Assembly (NCBI RefSeq): GCF_031755915.1
Contig: NC_083382.1
Span: forward strand, 29,054,001-29,118,000
From: Ziziphus jujuba
Taxonomy: Eukaryota; Streptophyta; Magnoliopsida; Rosales; Rhamnaceae
Direction of reading: 5' to 3'
DNA: 64,000 bases
Positions 36,427 to 47,738 of this stretch are shown piece by piece (the first letter of the stretch is position 1; each line of letters opens with the position of its first letter). The notes beneath the pieces are model-generated. The model was not told the DNA's origin. It searched no databases and worked only from the letters and a program-made list of their open reading frames with translations. Made by a program: the position numbers and the translations under genes.

Positions 36427-39400
36427 AGACTCATCAGCCAGCAGCTGTCCAAAATCTCTCCCTTTAACCTTCTTTGATGTACTCTGGTTTATGTTTCCCA
36501 CCAGGCAGCTAAGCTTCTTTACTTTTATGAAATTGCTTCTTCTTGCTGGATTACAATTCTGTCAGGACCCGTCCAAAGTTCCCCACTGGAACCCTAGACA
36601 AGCCCTGATCCCAGGGAAACCTTACCGGACCCTCCTGTGGAAAATCCGGCAGATCCTCCCCTAAGGGATGGACTTAACACAAAATCCCCTGCACTGAAAA
36701 CGCACTTCTATAATTGTCCCCTTATTCCTCCCACAGTACTACAAGTTGGTTCCACAAATTTCAGCACTTCAATAAAAATACAGTAATCCATTGCAATTTA
36801 AATACATAAGTGTCCCATACAGTATACAGAGCTTTATGAAATACTACAAAGTATAGAATACAGCAAGAGTGAAAGAAATATTACAACTGCAATAAAAGAA
36901 GAACAGGGTACTGCACGAACTAATACAGCGAGGAAGATCAAGTCCGCTCTGAATGAACACCGACAACCTGGTACCTAGAGGAACGAAATTTAAGAGTGTG
37001 AGATGCTAATCATCTCAGTGAGTGACCCTAACTACTATATAATATAATACCACGGTAATAGGTATATAAATAATAATTATTTGGAAATAATAATTTCTCT
37101 TAAAACCCTTACAATTCTCTCAGTTGGAAAGGTTCCCCTTTTAAAACCTTTTCACAAAACCCTTTATTCATATTCCCCGAAAACCAAGACATCAAATAAA
37201 TACCAGAAACAGTAATAATTAATTTTAATTCCAATAAAGCTTTAAAACATTTTATTTTTAAAACACAGTTCTGAAATCAGTTGATGCACCCACTATATAC
37301 CAGTGGCGCCAACAGTACTCAGCGTCCCGAGGTACCGCCAGACAGGAGGTTATAGAAAGAAATCGGCATACGGTCGCGTGGCGTCCCACTGCGCCGCTGC
37401 TAACCTGGTGTCCCGGCCATGGAGGGGTGGCCACCCTCGTCCGATGGCAACCACAGGACACCCTCATAATATCACCTGCGCGCTACTCACACCCACCTGC
37501 GCGCTAATCATATCCGTGTGCACAATATTCATATCACATATAATCAGAACACCAGTACGTGCACGGTGCATCCAAAAATCATAAAATTCACAAATTTAAA
37601 TTATATAACAAATTTTACATTTTTGCATAAACACAGCGGGCATAGTCCATCCGCTTGAACTGGGAAATTCTCCACAATTTCTTTATAATCAACATCATAA
37701 ATTTCATGATTTTCAAATCCACCAACTTCCAAATCCATCAATTCAAATATCCACATTTTCCCAATAGCATAAATAATTCTCGAAATATAATAATTAAATC
37801 TCATAATATTCCATGGGCATATTTTATAAAAATTGAAATCACCAACATAACCAAATATTTTCCTTGAAATATTTGAAAATCAAATCATGCCCAATTTAAT
37901 ATTAAAACCACAAGAATTTCAAAATCCTCAAACCCATAAAATAATTTCACATGGCATAAATTTGTAAAATGCACATTTTCTTAAATCCAATAAATTCACA
38001 AATAATTCCACAACAAATCAAATAAATATTTGGCACATAGAAATTAAATTCCAAATATTTAAATCACACATAATATATTCACCAATTAAATTTCCAAAAT
38101 TAATTTGAAGGTGGGTCACTCACCTTATGCACGTATCTCAATCAAGATCCTCCGTAGGATCGACTCCGCTACTCGCACGTGCACCTAAACATCCACAGTA
38201 CACCAAACCACAAATATTAATATTTTATTCGGATAATTCCCAAATGGGTACCCGGGGAGCGAACACCAAACGATATCTAAAATTTACGAATTATATACCG
38301 AATCGAAGCTCGAGTGATGCTGATCACTGATTCGGTCTTAATTTCCGATGATCGTACCCGACGGGGTCGGAATTTCGCCGGGAAGCTTTTCGGGTTTCGA
38401 CTCCACAATTCTCCCAAACCGTCGTGAATTGGTGAAAACGGATGTCGGATTCGGGTTCAGGAGGTCGAACACAGCGGACTGGAGCCGGCTGGAATTTCGA
38501 GTACTTGCCGGAACAGTGCTTTCCGGTGAGCTGCCGCGGTCACTGGCAACCGTCGCCGATGGCGGCGTGTGCGGTGGCCGTTGGCCTTGAAATTTTGCAG
38601 ACTTGTAGATCGTGAGGAGAGCAATCCAACGGGACTGGCGGTGAGCAAAACGGAGGCCGAACGGCGGAGAAATCACGGTTTGAAGATTTCCGGCCCCTCA
38701 CCTGAAAATGCTCCGATCCCGACGCATCTGTGGTCCGATGGCCGTGAAACTTGGTGGGTCGGCCGGACTTGAGGAGAGGATGAAGGGTGTCAGGCGCGTG
38801 TGGCCGGACAATGGTAGGAAGTGGGTCGATCGACGGTGGCCGGCGGTGGAGGGAAAACTCGCCGCCGATCTTCGGACGTCCGATCCTGGCGCGTTCGGCG
38901 GCCGATCGCCGTGAAACTTGGAGGTTTTGCCGGAAATGGGGAGGGCAACCTTGCTGGCTGGCGCATGTACAGTAACTCGGTCGAAAAGTTTGAAAAATTC
39001 CGGTGGCCGGCGGACTCTCTCTCTCTTTCTCTCTCCTCTCTCTCTTTCTCTCTCTTCCCCGAGACTCGGCCGGAAAGTTTGAAAAATTCCGATGGCCGGT
39101 GGACTCTCTCTCTCTTTCTCTCTCCTCTCTCTTTCTCTCTCTTCCCCGAGAATTTTATCAAATAAAAACCCCTGTGACACTGTTCATGCCATGTGGACCA
39201 ATCAGAAGCTGACACGTGGCGTTACTGTGCACTTAAGCCAGATATATTAAAATACTACGGTATCCGGTGAATTTCAAACGTCCATAACTTTTTAACCAAA
39301 TGTTTGATTTAAGCGTGCCACTAGTCTATGAACTCGTATCGACGAGTACTTTACAACCATACAAGAGTCAACACGGAATTACATCTCAAGAAAAAGTCAA

Positions 39401-39860
39401 CTCCCGGCAGCTTTTGGACAGTTTGAACCTCAACTTGTTTTGCCCATAACTTTCAAACCGTAGCTCCGTTTTTGACGTGCTACTAGTCTACGAACTCGGA
39501 GCGTCATGCACTTCGCCACGATATCCTGGTCAACTCAAAATTCCAACTGGAGCAAAAAGTCAACTTTTGACCCACTCGGTCAACGGTCAACCTCGGTCAA
39601 CGTGCACGGATTCCGGTGCGATTTGGGACGGGGTGTTACAATTCCATTATGCAAAAACTCAAAATGCTCAGTCTCTCTCTCTCACCCTCCAATGCTTCTT
39701 ATCTCTAGAGCAGGAAATATCACTTGGTCCAAACAATCTCACAAACCCATCTTCAACTATGTTGATGGATATGGACTTTCGCTTATCATAGCCAAGTCTA
39801 ACTTCGACTGCTTTCTACCAGCTTACTTTCGCGATGCTATACAATGCCGACTTCTACCAT
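36427..39860 (+). pseudogene. BAHD acyltransferase pseudogene, copy 1 (split by a 3-kb element, 3'-truncated)
   Basis: Positions 36427-36559 encode, with frame breaks, the N-terminal region of a BAHD acyltransferase (SPKSLPLTFFD-like, then a degenerate WFMF..FYE stretch). After the inserted element, 39641-39860 continues with QSLSLTLQ, a degraded LAGNLTW segment, KPSSTM..DGY and an AKSNFD region matching copies 2 and 3 of the array. The second half, including HxxxD and DFGWG motifs, is missing. BAHD enzymes transfer acyl groups from CoA thioesters, in this subgroup usually malonyl or hydroxycinnamoyl onto flavonoid or phenolic glucosides in the cytosol. This copy is dead: it is split, frameshifted and truncated, and a copia element lies just upstream. 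Confidence 0.78.
36560..39640 (-). mobile_element. ~3-kb LTR-like element, copy A (solo LTR) inside BAHD copy 1
   Basis: In element orientation it begins TGTAACACCCCGTCCC (39640 downward) and ends GGTCCTGACA at 36560. AATTC occurs just before it (36555-36559) and again at 39640-39644, overlapping the terminal A by one base, so the TSD is AATTC with one base shared or lost. Length is 3081 bp. The layout matches copies B and C, but the GA/CT-rich tract is expanded and partly duplicated with its surroundings (about 39010-39146). Donor-like AAG|GTGAGT has its GT at 38123-38122 and acceptor-like CTCTAG its AG at 36976-36975. There is no gag-pol sequence. Confidence 0.85.
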
Positions 39861-40470
39861 CTGTTGTTTATTCAAACACTTTGAATCCCCCGAAAAGTAC
39901 AGAATTAATTATTTCAAAATTATCAAATGGGTATCTCAGAAATTCACTTACGTACTATTGTGGAATAATGCCAGCTCAGCACAGGTTTTATTGCCACATC
40001 ATCACACTAGTTAGTTAAATGTCATGTGACCTACCACATGCTTGTTTTTTAGTTATTAGTTTGTTAGTTTCTGTTTTAGGTGTGTGTATATAAATACACA
40101 GTATATTAGTTTCTTGTTTAACAAGTTTAATAGACTTGTGAAATAGAACTCTCTGAAAATTTTCTATTCTCTTAGTCTTTCTTTCCTGAATTTTCTTTTT
40201 CATTTTTCTTTCTTTTTCTTGCTTTTTCTTTCTTATCACGCATCGATCCCGCTTTGACTCGTCCCTTATCATAAGAGGAAGGAACACAAACTTATTTATT
40301 ATACCGAAAAAAAGAAAAATAAAATATCCACTAAAGAAACAAAATTATTTTCGAGAGGAAAAAAAAAAAAGAATCTTTATTTTATAATGTAATAGTATGG
40401 ATTACAGCTTAAACCCCTCTCAGATTTCAAAACAAACCCTAACCTTAGCTTCTTACCAAACAAGCAACCA
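39861..40470. other. Non-coding stretch with LTR-like features
   Basis: A plus-strand TATA-like TATATAAATACAC at about 40087-40099, followed by a CT-rich transcribed-leader-like stretch, resembles a retrotransposon LTR or promoter, but no matching partner or TSD was found. The rest is AT-rich with nothing recognisable. Confidence 0.3.
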
Positions 40471-40476
40471 TAAAAA

Positions 40477-40811
40477 CTAAAACAGTAATCTCTTTTCTTC
40501 ATACCATTTGCCTAAAATCATTTTCGCTCGCTCTGCTATGGCTTTCTTGTTCTTGTTGTTGAAGAGTTTGTACAAGTCCAATCCAATAAGACCGATACAA
40601 GAAGTCGATAAAGACGCGAAAATCATAACTGAGATGGCAAGCGGACTCTGACGGATCCGTATGATGCCGAGGCCACCGGCTGCTCCCAAGCCTTGATGGA
40701 GTTCCAACAATCCTCCCTTCCACAATGCTGAGCCAAGATGTTTTCAACAGCACGATACGTGCATGGCCCAACATACGGCGTATGTCCCAGCTTCAAAATG
40801 AATACCACCAC
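40477..40811 (-). pseudogene. Coding-like fragment of an unidentified protein with a hydrophobic segment (frameshifted)
   Basis: The minus strand has two overlapping frames that look like one protein broken by a frameshift near 40690. The upstream piece contains HTPYVGPCTYRAVENILAQH and CGREDCWNSIKAWEQP. The downstream piece (82 residues from a Met at 40725 to the stop at 40477) has a hydrophobic run, LAISVMIFASLSTSCIGLIG, that could span a membrane, then a Lys-rich tail (NNKNKKAIAERAKM). Amino-acid composition is protein-like and unlike the surrounding AT-rich DNA. I do not recognise the family. It has no introns and no upstream exons were found, so a gene fragment or retrocopy is likely. 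Confidence 0.4.
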
Positions 40812-40959
40812 GACTACCCATTTTACTACTTAAGGCTTTCAAGCCCCGGTCAAGCAGCAAACCCGCACCACAGGAACCCCAGGGGGGGAGGGGTTCGACA
40901 CACTGCTAAAGTAGTACTTCCGACACAAGGAATAAAAATATCCCCCATCTAATCCAGGG

Positions 40960-41065
40960 CCTAACATTTGGGGAAAAAAAATAAAAAATTCAAATTAGGC
41001 TACTTAGTCTCTCAAATACTTCCCATGTTTCTGAAATTTTCTAGGTTTCTTTCTTTCTTTTCTGT

Positions 41066-41102
<37 letters not shown>

Positions 41103-41989
41103 TTTTAGAGTAATCACCATTAAATTATACAAATAGAGGAATATTTAACAGGGAGCAAAGTGACAGAATTGAGTGTCTTATAGTATATGAATTTAATTCA
41201 ATGTAATCAAAGAAAAGAAACAAGATAAGATAGGAGGAATCTGGCAATAACAATGCCTAAGAGGAAAAGAAGCTTGGGACTGCAAGAATCTTAGACTAAT
41301 ATATATTTAATCAAAACATACTATCAGTCTTATATGGATTAATCAAAAAGGAAACATGCCTTGACGAAACAAATTCCTTTGGAGCCTTCGATCCCCTCTT
41401 ATGTGGTTGGAAGTTGGAACCACATACCTGCAGGGGCATTGAGATAGTATTGTGAACAACAACAACAATAACAATAATTGTTGGGTGCTAATAAGTATTT
41501 TAAGTGATTGGAAGTAATTTAAGTTGCAAGAAGCAGAGAATATTTGATGTTTGAAATTAAAAAAGGAATGCAAGCAACGTATTGGAGGATGGGAAAATAA
41601 GAGAGAAAGATAACTAAATTAATAAGCTGGTTTGCATTGCTCAATTTCCTTACATTCGGATCCACTAATACATGGGGTATTTATAGCTACAAACAAAGGA
41701 GAGGTTTAATCATTAGCATGAGGACAAAACATGATTATTTTTATTTCTAACCAAATCTACGATGCACCATTCCTTAAACCATACAAATGAGTGTGTATGG
41801 CACAACAGGAGCTAACTACCCCTTTCCAAAAATTTGTCTTACATGCCCACTAAGTTGCAAATTATTATTTTCACAATAATTTCTACCAATTCCAAGTTAG
41901 ACTGAGATAGAGCTGGTAGCACAAAAAGAATTTTTTATTTTTTTTAATATTTTCTTACTTATTACCTACTGCCACGTAGACACATATTT
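40960..41989. other. AT-rich region between copy 1 and copy 2 of the BAHD array
   Basis: Contains (TA)n at 41071-41097 and a (CAA)n-like tract at 41458-41477. No gene can be supported. Confidence 0.45.
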
Positions 41990-44650
41990 ACTTCCCAATT
42001 CCAAACCAGATCAACGTGAATGGATCTGTACAAATTAATAGCCTACCACATTCTGTCCCAAAATAAATGCAAATACTTCTTTTATATATAAATTGAAAAA
42101 TATAATATAGCACATGTACGTTCTGAATTGGACATATATAAATGATGTGACATAATTCATATTTACAGTCAAATGCGAATTCAATTGAAATTGTAATTCT
42201 TTGAAAATCGTATCGTATGGAATCCAAACGCACCACAAGTTGGGCTTCAATTCTCTCATCCTTAACATCAAAATGGCTCAGCCCCAACCGGTGAAAATTC
42301 ATTAGGTTTGCCGGATCGCTCCCCCACCAGAATTCTCATGCTTGTCAGCCCCAATGTCTCTCCCTCTAACCTTCTTCGACATACCCTGGCTAAGGTTACC
42401 CTCACTCCAGCGTTTTTTCTTTTACGAAATCTCTTCTCCAAGCCACGGACTTTTCTACGACTCCATTGTTCCAAACCTCAAACACTCTTGTCTCTCACCT
42501 TCTACCTCACTTGGCCCCGAAACTCCCACAAACCCATCCTCAGCTATGTTGACGGCGATGGAGTTTCGCGTACCATAGCCGAGTCTAACTCCGACTTCTA
42601 CCATCTCCGTGGCAGCGATTTTCGAAAAGCCACCGCCTACCATCCTCTGCTATCCCACTTGGAAATATCCAAGGAACGACTCACGGTGATGTCGCTACAA
42701 GTCACCGTGTTTCCCAACTGTGGAATTTCAATAGGAATGACCTCTCACCATGCGGTCGTGGATGGAGATCTGGGCCCGAACATGCAAAATCGGAGCAGAA
42801 TCACTACCTCTGCTACCAGAACTAACTCCATTTTTTGACAGATCAGTGATTAAAGACCCGTGTGGAGCTGAAGAGGTTTTCGTGAACGGCTGGCTAAAGC
42901 AGGGCCCACCCAATAACAGTAGACTAATGACATTGGAGCACCAAGTTCCACCCGATTCTGTACCAGGCACCTTCGAGCTGAGCAGAGAGAAGATAGAAAA
43001 TTGAAGAAATCTGTGTTTGTCAATATTATTGATGAAGCAAAGCATGGGGTTCACGTATCAACTTTTTCAGTAATCTGCAGTTACACATGGGTTTGCCTAG
43101 CCAAGGCACTCAAAATAAAAGAAAAGGAAACCGTATTTGTTTTCAGCGTGGACTGCAGAAGTCGCTTGAAACCTAATCTCCCTACCACATACTTCGGAAA
43201 CTGCTTAGAAAATCGTTCGGTTTAGGTAGAGCCACAGGTCCTATAGGGAGAAGATGGAGTGAGTTTTGCGGTGGAGGCAATCGGCGAAGCCGTAAAAGGA
43301 TTGGAGGACGGGGTTATAAATGGAGTGCTTGAGAATTGGATTTCATTCAGCAAAGGAATGCAGAGTAATCAAAGACATTTTTTCATTGCTTCATCGCCTA
43401 GGTTTGAGGTATATAATACTGATTTCGGTTGGGGAAGACCAAGGATGACTTAGGTTATTTCTATAGATAGAACACGGGCGATCTGTCTTTCCGATAGCAT
43501 AAGTGGCAATGCAGGAATTGAGGTTGGAATGGCAATCAAAATGGAAGAAATGGAAACTTTTGCTTCTCTATTTTCTCAAGGTGTTGAATGCTTTGAAGCT
43601 CCAATATTTACGTTGAATTTGGGTTGAAACTTAATTTTATTTCGGTGGAAATTTTTGCTTCCTTTTTTTTTTTTTTTTTTTTTTTTGGTGGAAATGCTTT
43701 GAAGCTGTAATATTTACGTAGAATTTGGTTGGAAACTTAATTTTATTTTTTAATTTTTGTAAGGGGTAGATCTGGTAGTCACTCTTGGATGCATCAGAGA
43801 GTATGCAATATGCAAAGCAGTCTTCCATTTAGGTACTGCTCCAAAAATAAAATCACTGAGAACTAATAGTACATTTTTTATTATTATCTTTATAGATTTG
43901 TAAATAATTAGTTGAGGATAGTTAATTCATGACGGTAATGCTATTTTTACCAATTCTCTTTTCTTTTTTCCTTTTTTTTTCTTTTTTCAAATTACAAAAG
44001 GAGATGAGAAGTTTCACCCAAATCAGGTTCGAACCTTAGAAATGGAGGAATACTCTAAGTGGATTTCCGACTACCAATTCTTTTTTCAAAGTTTATATTC
44101 ATAAAGTTTTATATAATTTCCTTTTCATGAAATTAAATAATTGAAATATACACTTGAATTTTTAATATTTTATTTTTAAATTCATCAAAGATTGTCAACA
44201 TCTTGATGCATAAATCTTCACCATGCAAATAGGTAGTGAAAAATAGTAATAATCGAGAAGATATTAATAAACACACCATCCCCTATGCTTCTAATAATCA
44301 TATGCAACATAAACTCAATGTTGATAACTATGCAAGTAAAAATAAAGTATGTGATAAAAAAAATAAAAATAAATAAAATATATGGGTTCTTGATAAATAT
44401 TATTATATGTTTGATTATGAATGGTTTATAACATTATATTATCCGTGCAGAGGTTAAAAAAAAGGTTTTTTTTTTTTTTAATTCACAAAAAAAATGGAAA
44501 ATACGATTTTTCCGTGATATTTTAGAGTTGTCGCAACGTGAGCACGGCTTATTTACTTATCTGTTCCAGAAACACAGTCTTTTTCTAATGACAAGTGAAA
44601 ATGTAGTTTTGATCACTAAAATGCAGCGAATATATGTGTTTTTTTATTAT
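41990..44650 (+). repeat. Duplicated block 1 (partner of 51690-58510)
   Basis: From the shared AATTCCAAACCAGATCAACG upstream of the gene (about 41999) to a shared region near 44640, this block matches 51690-58510 once the CACTA and TRIM insertions are removed from the latter. Both flanks and the gene body align, so this is a segmental duplication rather than a retrocopy. Downstream matches include TTGATGCATAAATCTT and TAGTGAAAAATAGT. Confidence 0.8.
42273..43600 (+). pseudogene. BAHD acyltransferase pseudogene, copy 2
   Basis: It begins ATGGCTCAGCCCC but has a TAG at codon 11 (42303). The body encodes SLPLTFFDIPWL-like sequence, KPILSYVDGDGVSRTIAESN, the catalytic HxxxD motif (SHHAVVDG), TYFGNC and DFGWG, all hallmarks of BAHD enzymes; YFGNC is typical of the flavonoid/phenolic-glucoside acyltransferase clade. 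Against copy 3 it has lost about 27 bp around 42500 and about 23 bp directly after the HxxxD motif. It also has a frame change near 43003 and further stops at 43223 and 43451. It was clearly functional in an ancestor. No intron is needed, as in many members of this clade. Confidence 0.9.
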
Positions 44651-45654
44651 ATATATATATATATATATATATGGATAAATTATATAATTGGTCTCTAAAT
44701 TATATTGTCATTTACAATTCAGTTGTTAAAGAATTTATGTTTTGGGGCATTTTAGCCCTCAAATTCGCTAAAACATTGTACCTTTAGTTCCTGTATATTA
44801 TTCCATCCAAAATCATAACATTTTAGGAACAAATTTTTAATACAATATATAGTTTAAGTTACAATTTGTAATGTCTGATATAATTTGATAATTAAATATG
44901 ATAACTGATTAACTACATATTTAATTCTCAAATTATATCTCGCGTTATATATTGATTCCCAAACTATATCTTACATTACAAATTGGTCACTAATATAAGA
45001 TTTGCATATGTATTTGAATGTGGATTTTGAACAGAATAATGTTGAGGGACTAACGGTGAACATTTTAACGAATTCAAAGATCAAAATAAAAATAAAAAAA
45101 AAATTTAGAGACGAACTTGTCATTTACATTATATATATATATATATTTTTAAGTCTTAGCATCCTTGGAATGCTTAATTATAAGTATTAGAAAATATAAA
45201 AATTATTTTAAGAAATTATTTACCTGAGTTGTTATATTTTAATTTTTGGCATTCCATGGAAGACATACATAATAAAATTTGGTGAAGAGGGTAGGTGACC
45301 TACAATGGTACCAAATATAAAAGGGCACAGTTAACCAAAAATAAAAAAGGGGCAGTGCTAGAAAATGACTTTTTGAGGGCCCATTTTTTTAAAATAATTA
45401 TAAATTTATTAAAGAAAATTGTCTAAATTCATAATTACAATCATATATACATATGTGATATAAAATATTTATCATCTTTTATGTATTAAATTAATTATAA
45501 AATTATATGGAAACTAAATAAGGTGTGCTGCTAATTGATACGTTAATAATACAAATAAAATTCTTTCAAAAAAATATAAATAAATTGTTAATTGAACTTT
45601 TCAAGAAAACAAATATGCTATAAGAAAAATATTGATAGAAGACATAGTTAATTA
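43640..45654. other. AT-rich region downstream of BAHD copy 2
   Basis: A poly-T run (43662-43686) and (TA)n (44648-44672 and 45131-45146) are present. The part up to about 44650 belongs to the duplicated block and has a counterpart at 57830-58510. No coding sequence is recognised in the remainder. Confidence 0.5.
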
Positions 45655-46260
45655 GGTGTCCTTTAAACCAAAATCCAATGCTAAACAAAGCATCGCTTGA
45701 TCTAGTATCGCTAAATAAAAAAAGAAAAATGATCTTTTAAAAGCGTCGCCTAATAATACCTTAAAAGCTTCACTTGAAATTGTTAAAAGCACCACCCAAA
45801 ATATTAGAAAATATTTTAAACAAAAATTATACAACGTTTAAAGGATTATCCATTGTTTTAAAAGCATTGTTACATATGAATGACAGTGGTGTTTTCTTTT
45901 TTTTTTTTTAAAAAAAAAAGCATCTCTTAAAGTTAGGTCAACGACGCTTTTGATAGAAAAAGTGTCACTGGAAGAATGCTTCAGCGACCCTTTATTATGA
46001 AAAACCATCACCTGATACATGTTTACCAATACTTTTACTTAAAAAAATATCACCTAAAGCTAGTTTTAGTGACGCATTTCAGAATAAAACGTCATCTAAA
46101 AATCGACGCTTTTTATGTAAAAATGTCACTTGAAGTTTTGTGTGGCGACGCTTTTACAAAACAAAAGTATTGCCTAAAGTAATGTTTGGTGACATTTTGT
46201 TATGTACAATCGTAGCTTATTTTAGCAACATTTTTAGAAAAGGTATCTTCTAATGTATAC
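45655..46260. repeat. Degenerate GCGACGCTTTT/GTCGCC repeat array, probably an old CACTA terminal region
   Basis: Motifs such as AGCGTCGCCTAA, GCGACGCTTTT, GTGACGCATTT and GTCACTTGAAG recur every ~40-70 bp in both orientations. They resemble the subterminal repeats of the CACTA element at 52566-56169 (GCGACGCAT) but are heavily mutated. No CACTA terminus or TSD could be located, so it is called as a decayed relative only. Confidence 0.45.
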
Positions 46261-47654
46261 TTTATACAATGATTTTTTGACTAAAAAAGGGTTCTTTATG
46301 GATGTGTTATTTACATTTTTTTTTAAATATTATTTTTATTTTTATTAACTTACAATTGTTTAATAGTTTCATACCCAATGATAGACAATAAAATTCAAAT
46401 ATAAGTTTAATATATATTTGCTTAACAAAACATTCTAATAAATTAAATATTAATTCATACAATAATTTTATTGGTTGATCTACTAATATATAGTTATACA
46501 ATTTTTAAACAAAAATAAATTACTTTATTGGTTGAGATAAAAGGCTTGAAATCATAATTGATACTCATTCAACTTTAAACTGATTGATATCATTTTGAGA
46601 CCAACCAACACCCTGATTATGCACATATAACAATTAAATTAAAAATTACTAGAGTATATAATAATTAATAAATTATTAGTAGAAAATAAATAATTAATAA
46701 AATATTATAATTATCATTTTTTGTAGTTTTTCATGCTATATATTTCTCCTAATGATGTGCTGCATTATCATCATGACATAATAACAATATTTTATGCTTA
46801 CACACGCTTAGAAATCTAAATTTGTAAATATTAATTTAAATATATCATTAGATAACAAATATATAAAATAAAAAAGAATAATACTCACTTTAAAGATAAT
46901 AATTACCTTTGTGATGTTTTACCATCGAAGCTTTTTTTTTTTTTTTTGTGTCTTTTCTTGGTTTCAAGGAACAAATCCATTGTATGAATATTAATATTTA
47001 AATTTAATTAAAAAATTATTATAAATTTAATTAAATAAAATATTATTTAATTAACTTACTTATTAAGCAAAGATCTAAAGTCCTTATGAATATAATTCTT
47101 CAACGAATCATGAAATTATACTACTGCTTTATACCAATCAACAATATCTAACATTTAGTGATTGTTAAAAAAAATTCATAAATTATCAATTAAGATTAAT
47201 TAATTATGAAAAAAATATATTATATCGTAACAAAATATACTTTGCACAATATAAAAAGAATCATAGATGATAATGTATTACATGTTGCCATCTACTCATA
47301 AGTATTTGCCTTTTGAGTAATTGGTGAAATGATATCATGGTGAGCAAAATAATACTTCTTGTCCGCTTGTGTGCCCATCAATCCATGACTACATAATCAA
47401 ATCCATAATATAATTTTAAATTAAGCATACCGGTTTCAATGAGGTAAATACCACAGGAACAAACCCAAGCAAAATCAGGTGATATAACTGACAAATCTTC
47501 AATGGCCGCGCAAACCCAAACCCAAGCAGGTGAGCAGCCATGCAGCCGTGCAAACCCAAACCGACGGTCTTTTTGATATATATACATATACATATATATA
47601 TATATATATAAATACACGAAAATTTTATGGTGAGGACAGTCCGCATGAGGACCG
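46261..47654. other. AT-rich region without recognised genes
   Basis: Low-complexity AT sequence with a poly-T run (46931-46947). A short GC-richer piece at 47440-47575, with repeated CAAACCCAA motifs, ends at (TA)n. Nothing is identifiable as coding. Confidence 0.45.
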
Positions 47655-47738
47655 CAGTATTAGTGACGGTTTTTTATAGTATTAACGACGGTTTCTTAGA
47701 AAATCATCACCAATACTATAAAAAACCGTCACCAATAC
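47655..47738. repeat. Hairpin (MITE-like) with ~27-bp arms, cut by copy B
   Basis: The arm at 47657-47684 (containing GTATTAGTGACGG) is complementary, with one mismatch, to 47712-47738 (ending CCGTCACCAATAC); the spacer is itself partly palindromic. After the B element the arm continues (AATACTG at 50690), matching CAGTATT at its other end. The 16-bp AGTCCGCATGAGGACC occurs on both outer sides (47638-47653 and 50698-50713). This fits a small inverted-repeat transposon into whose right arm the B element inserted. Confidence 0.6.
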
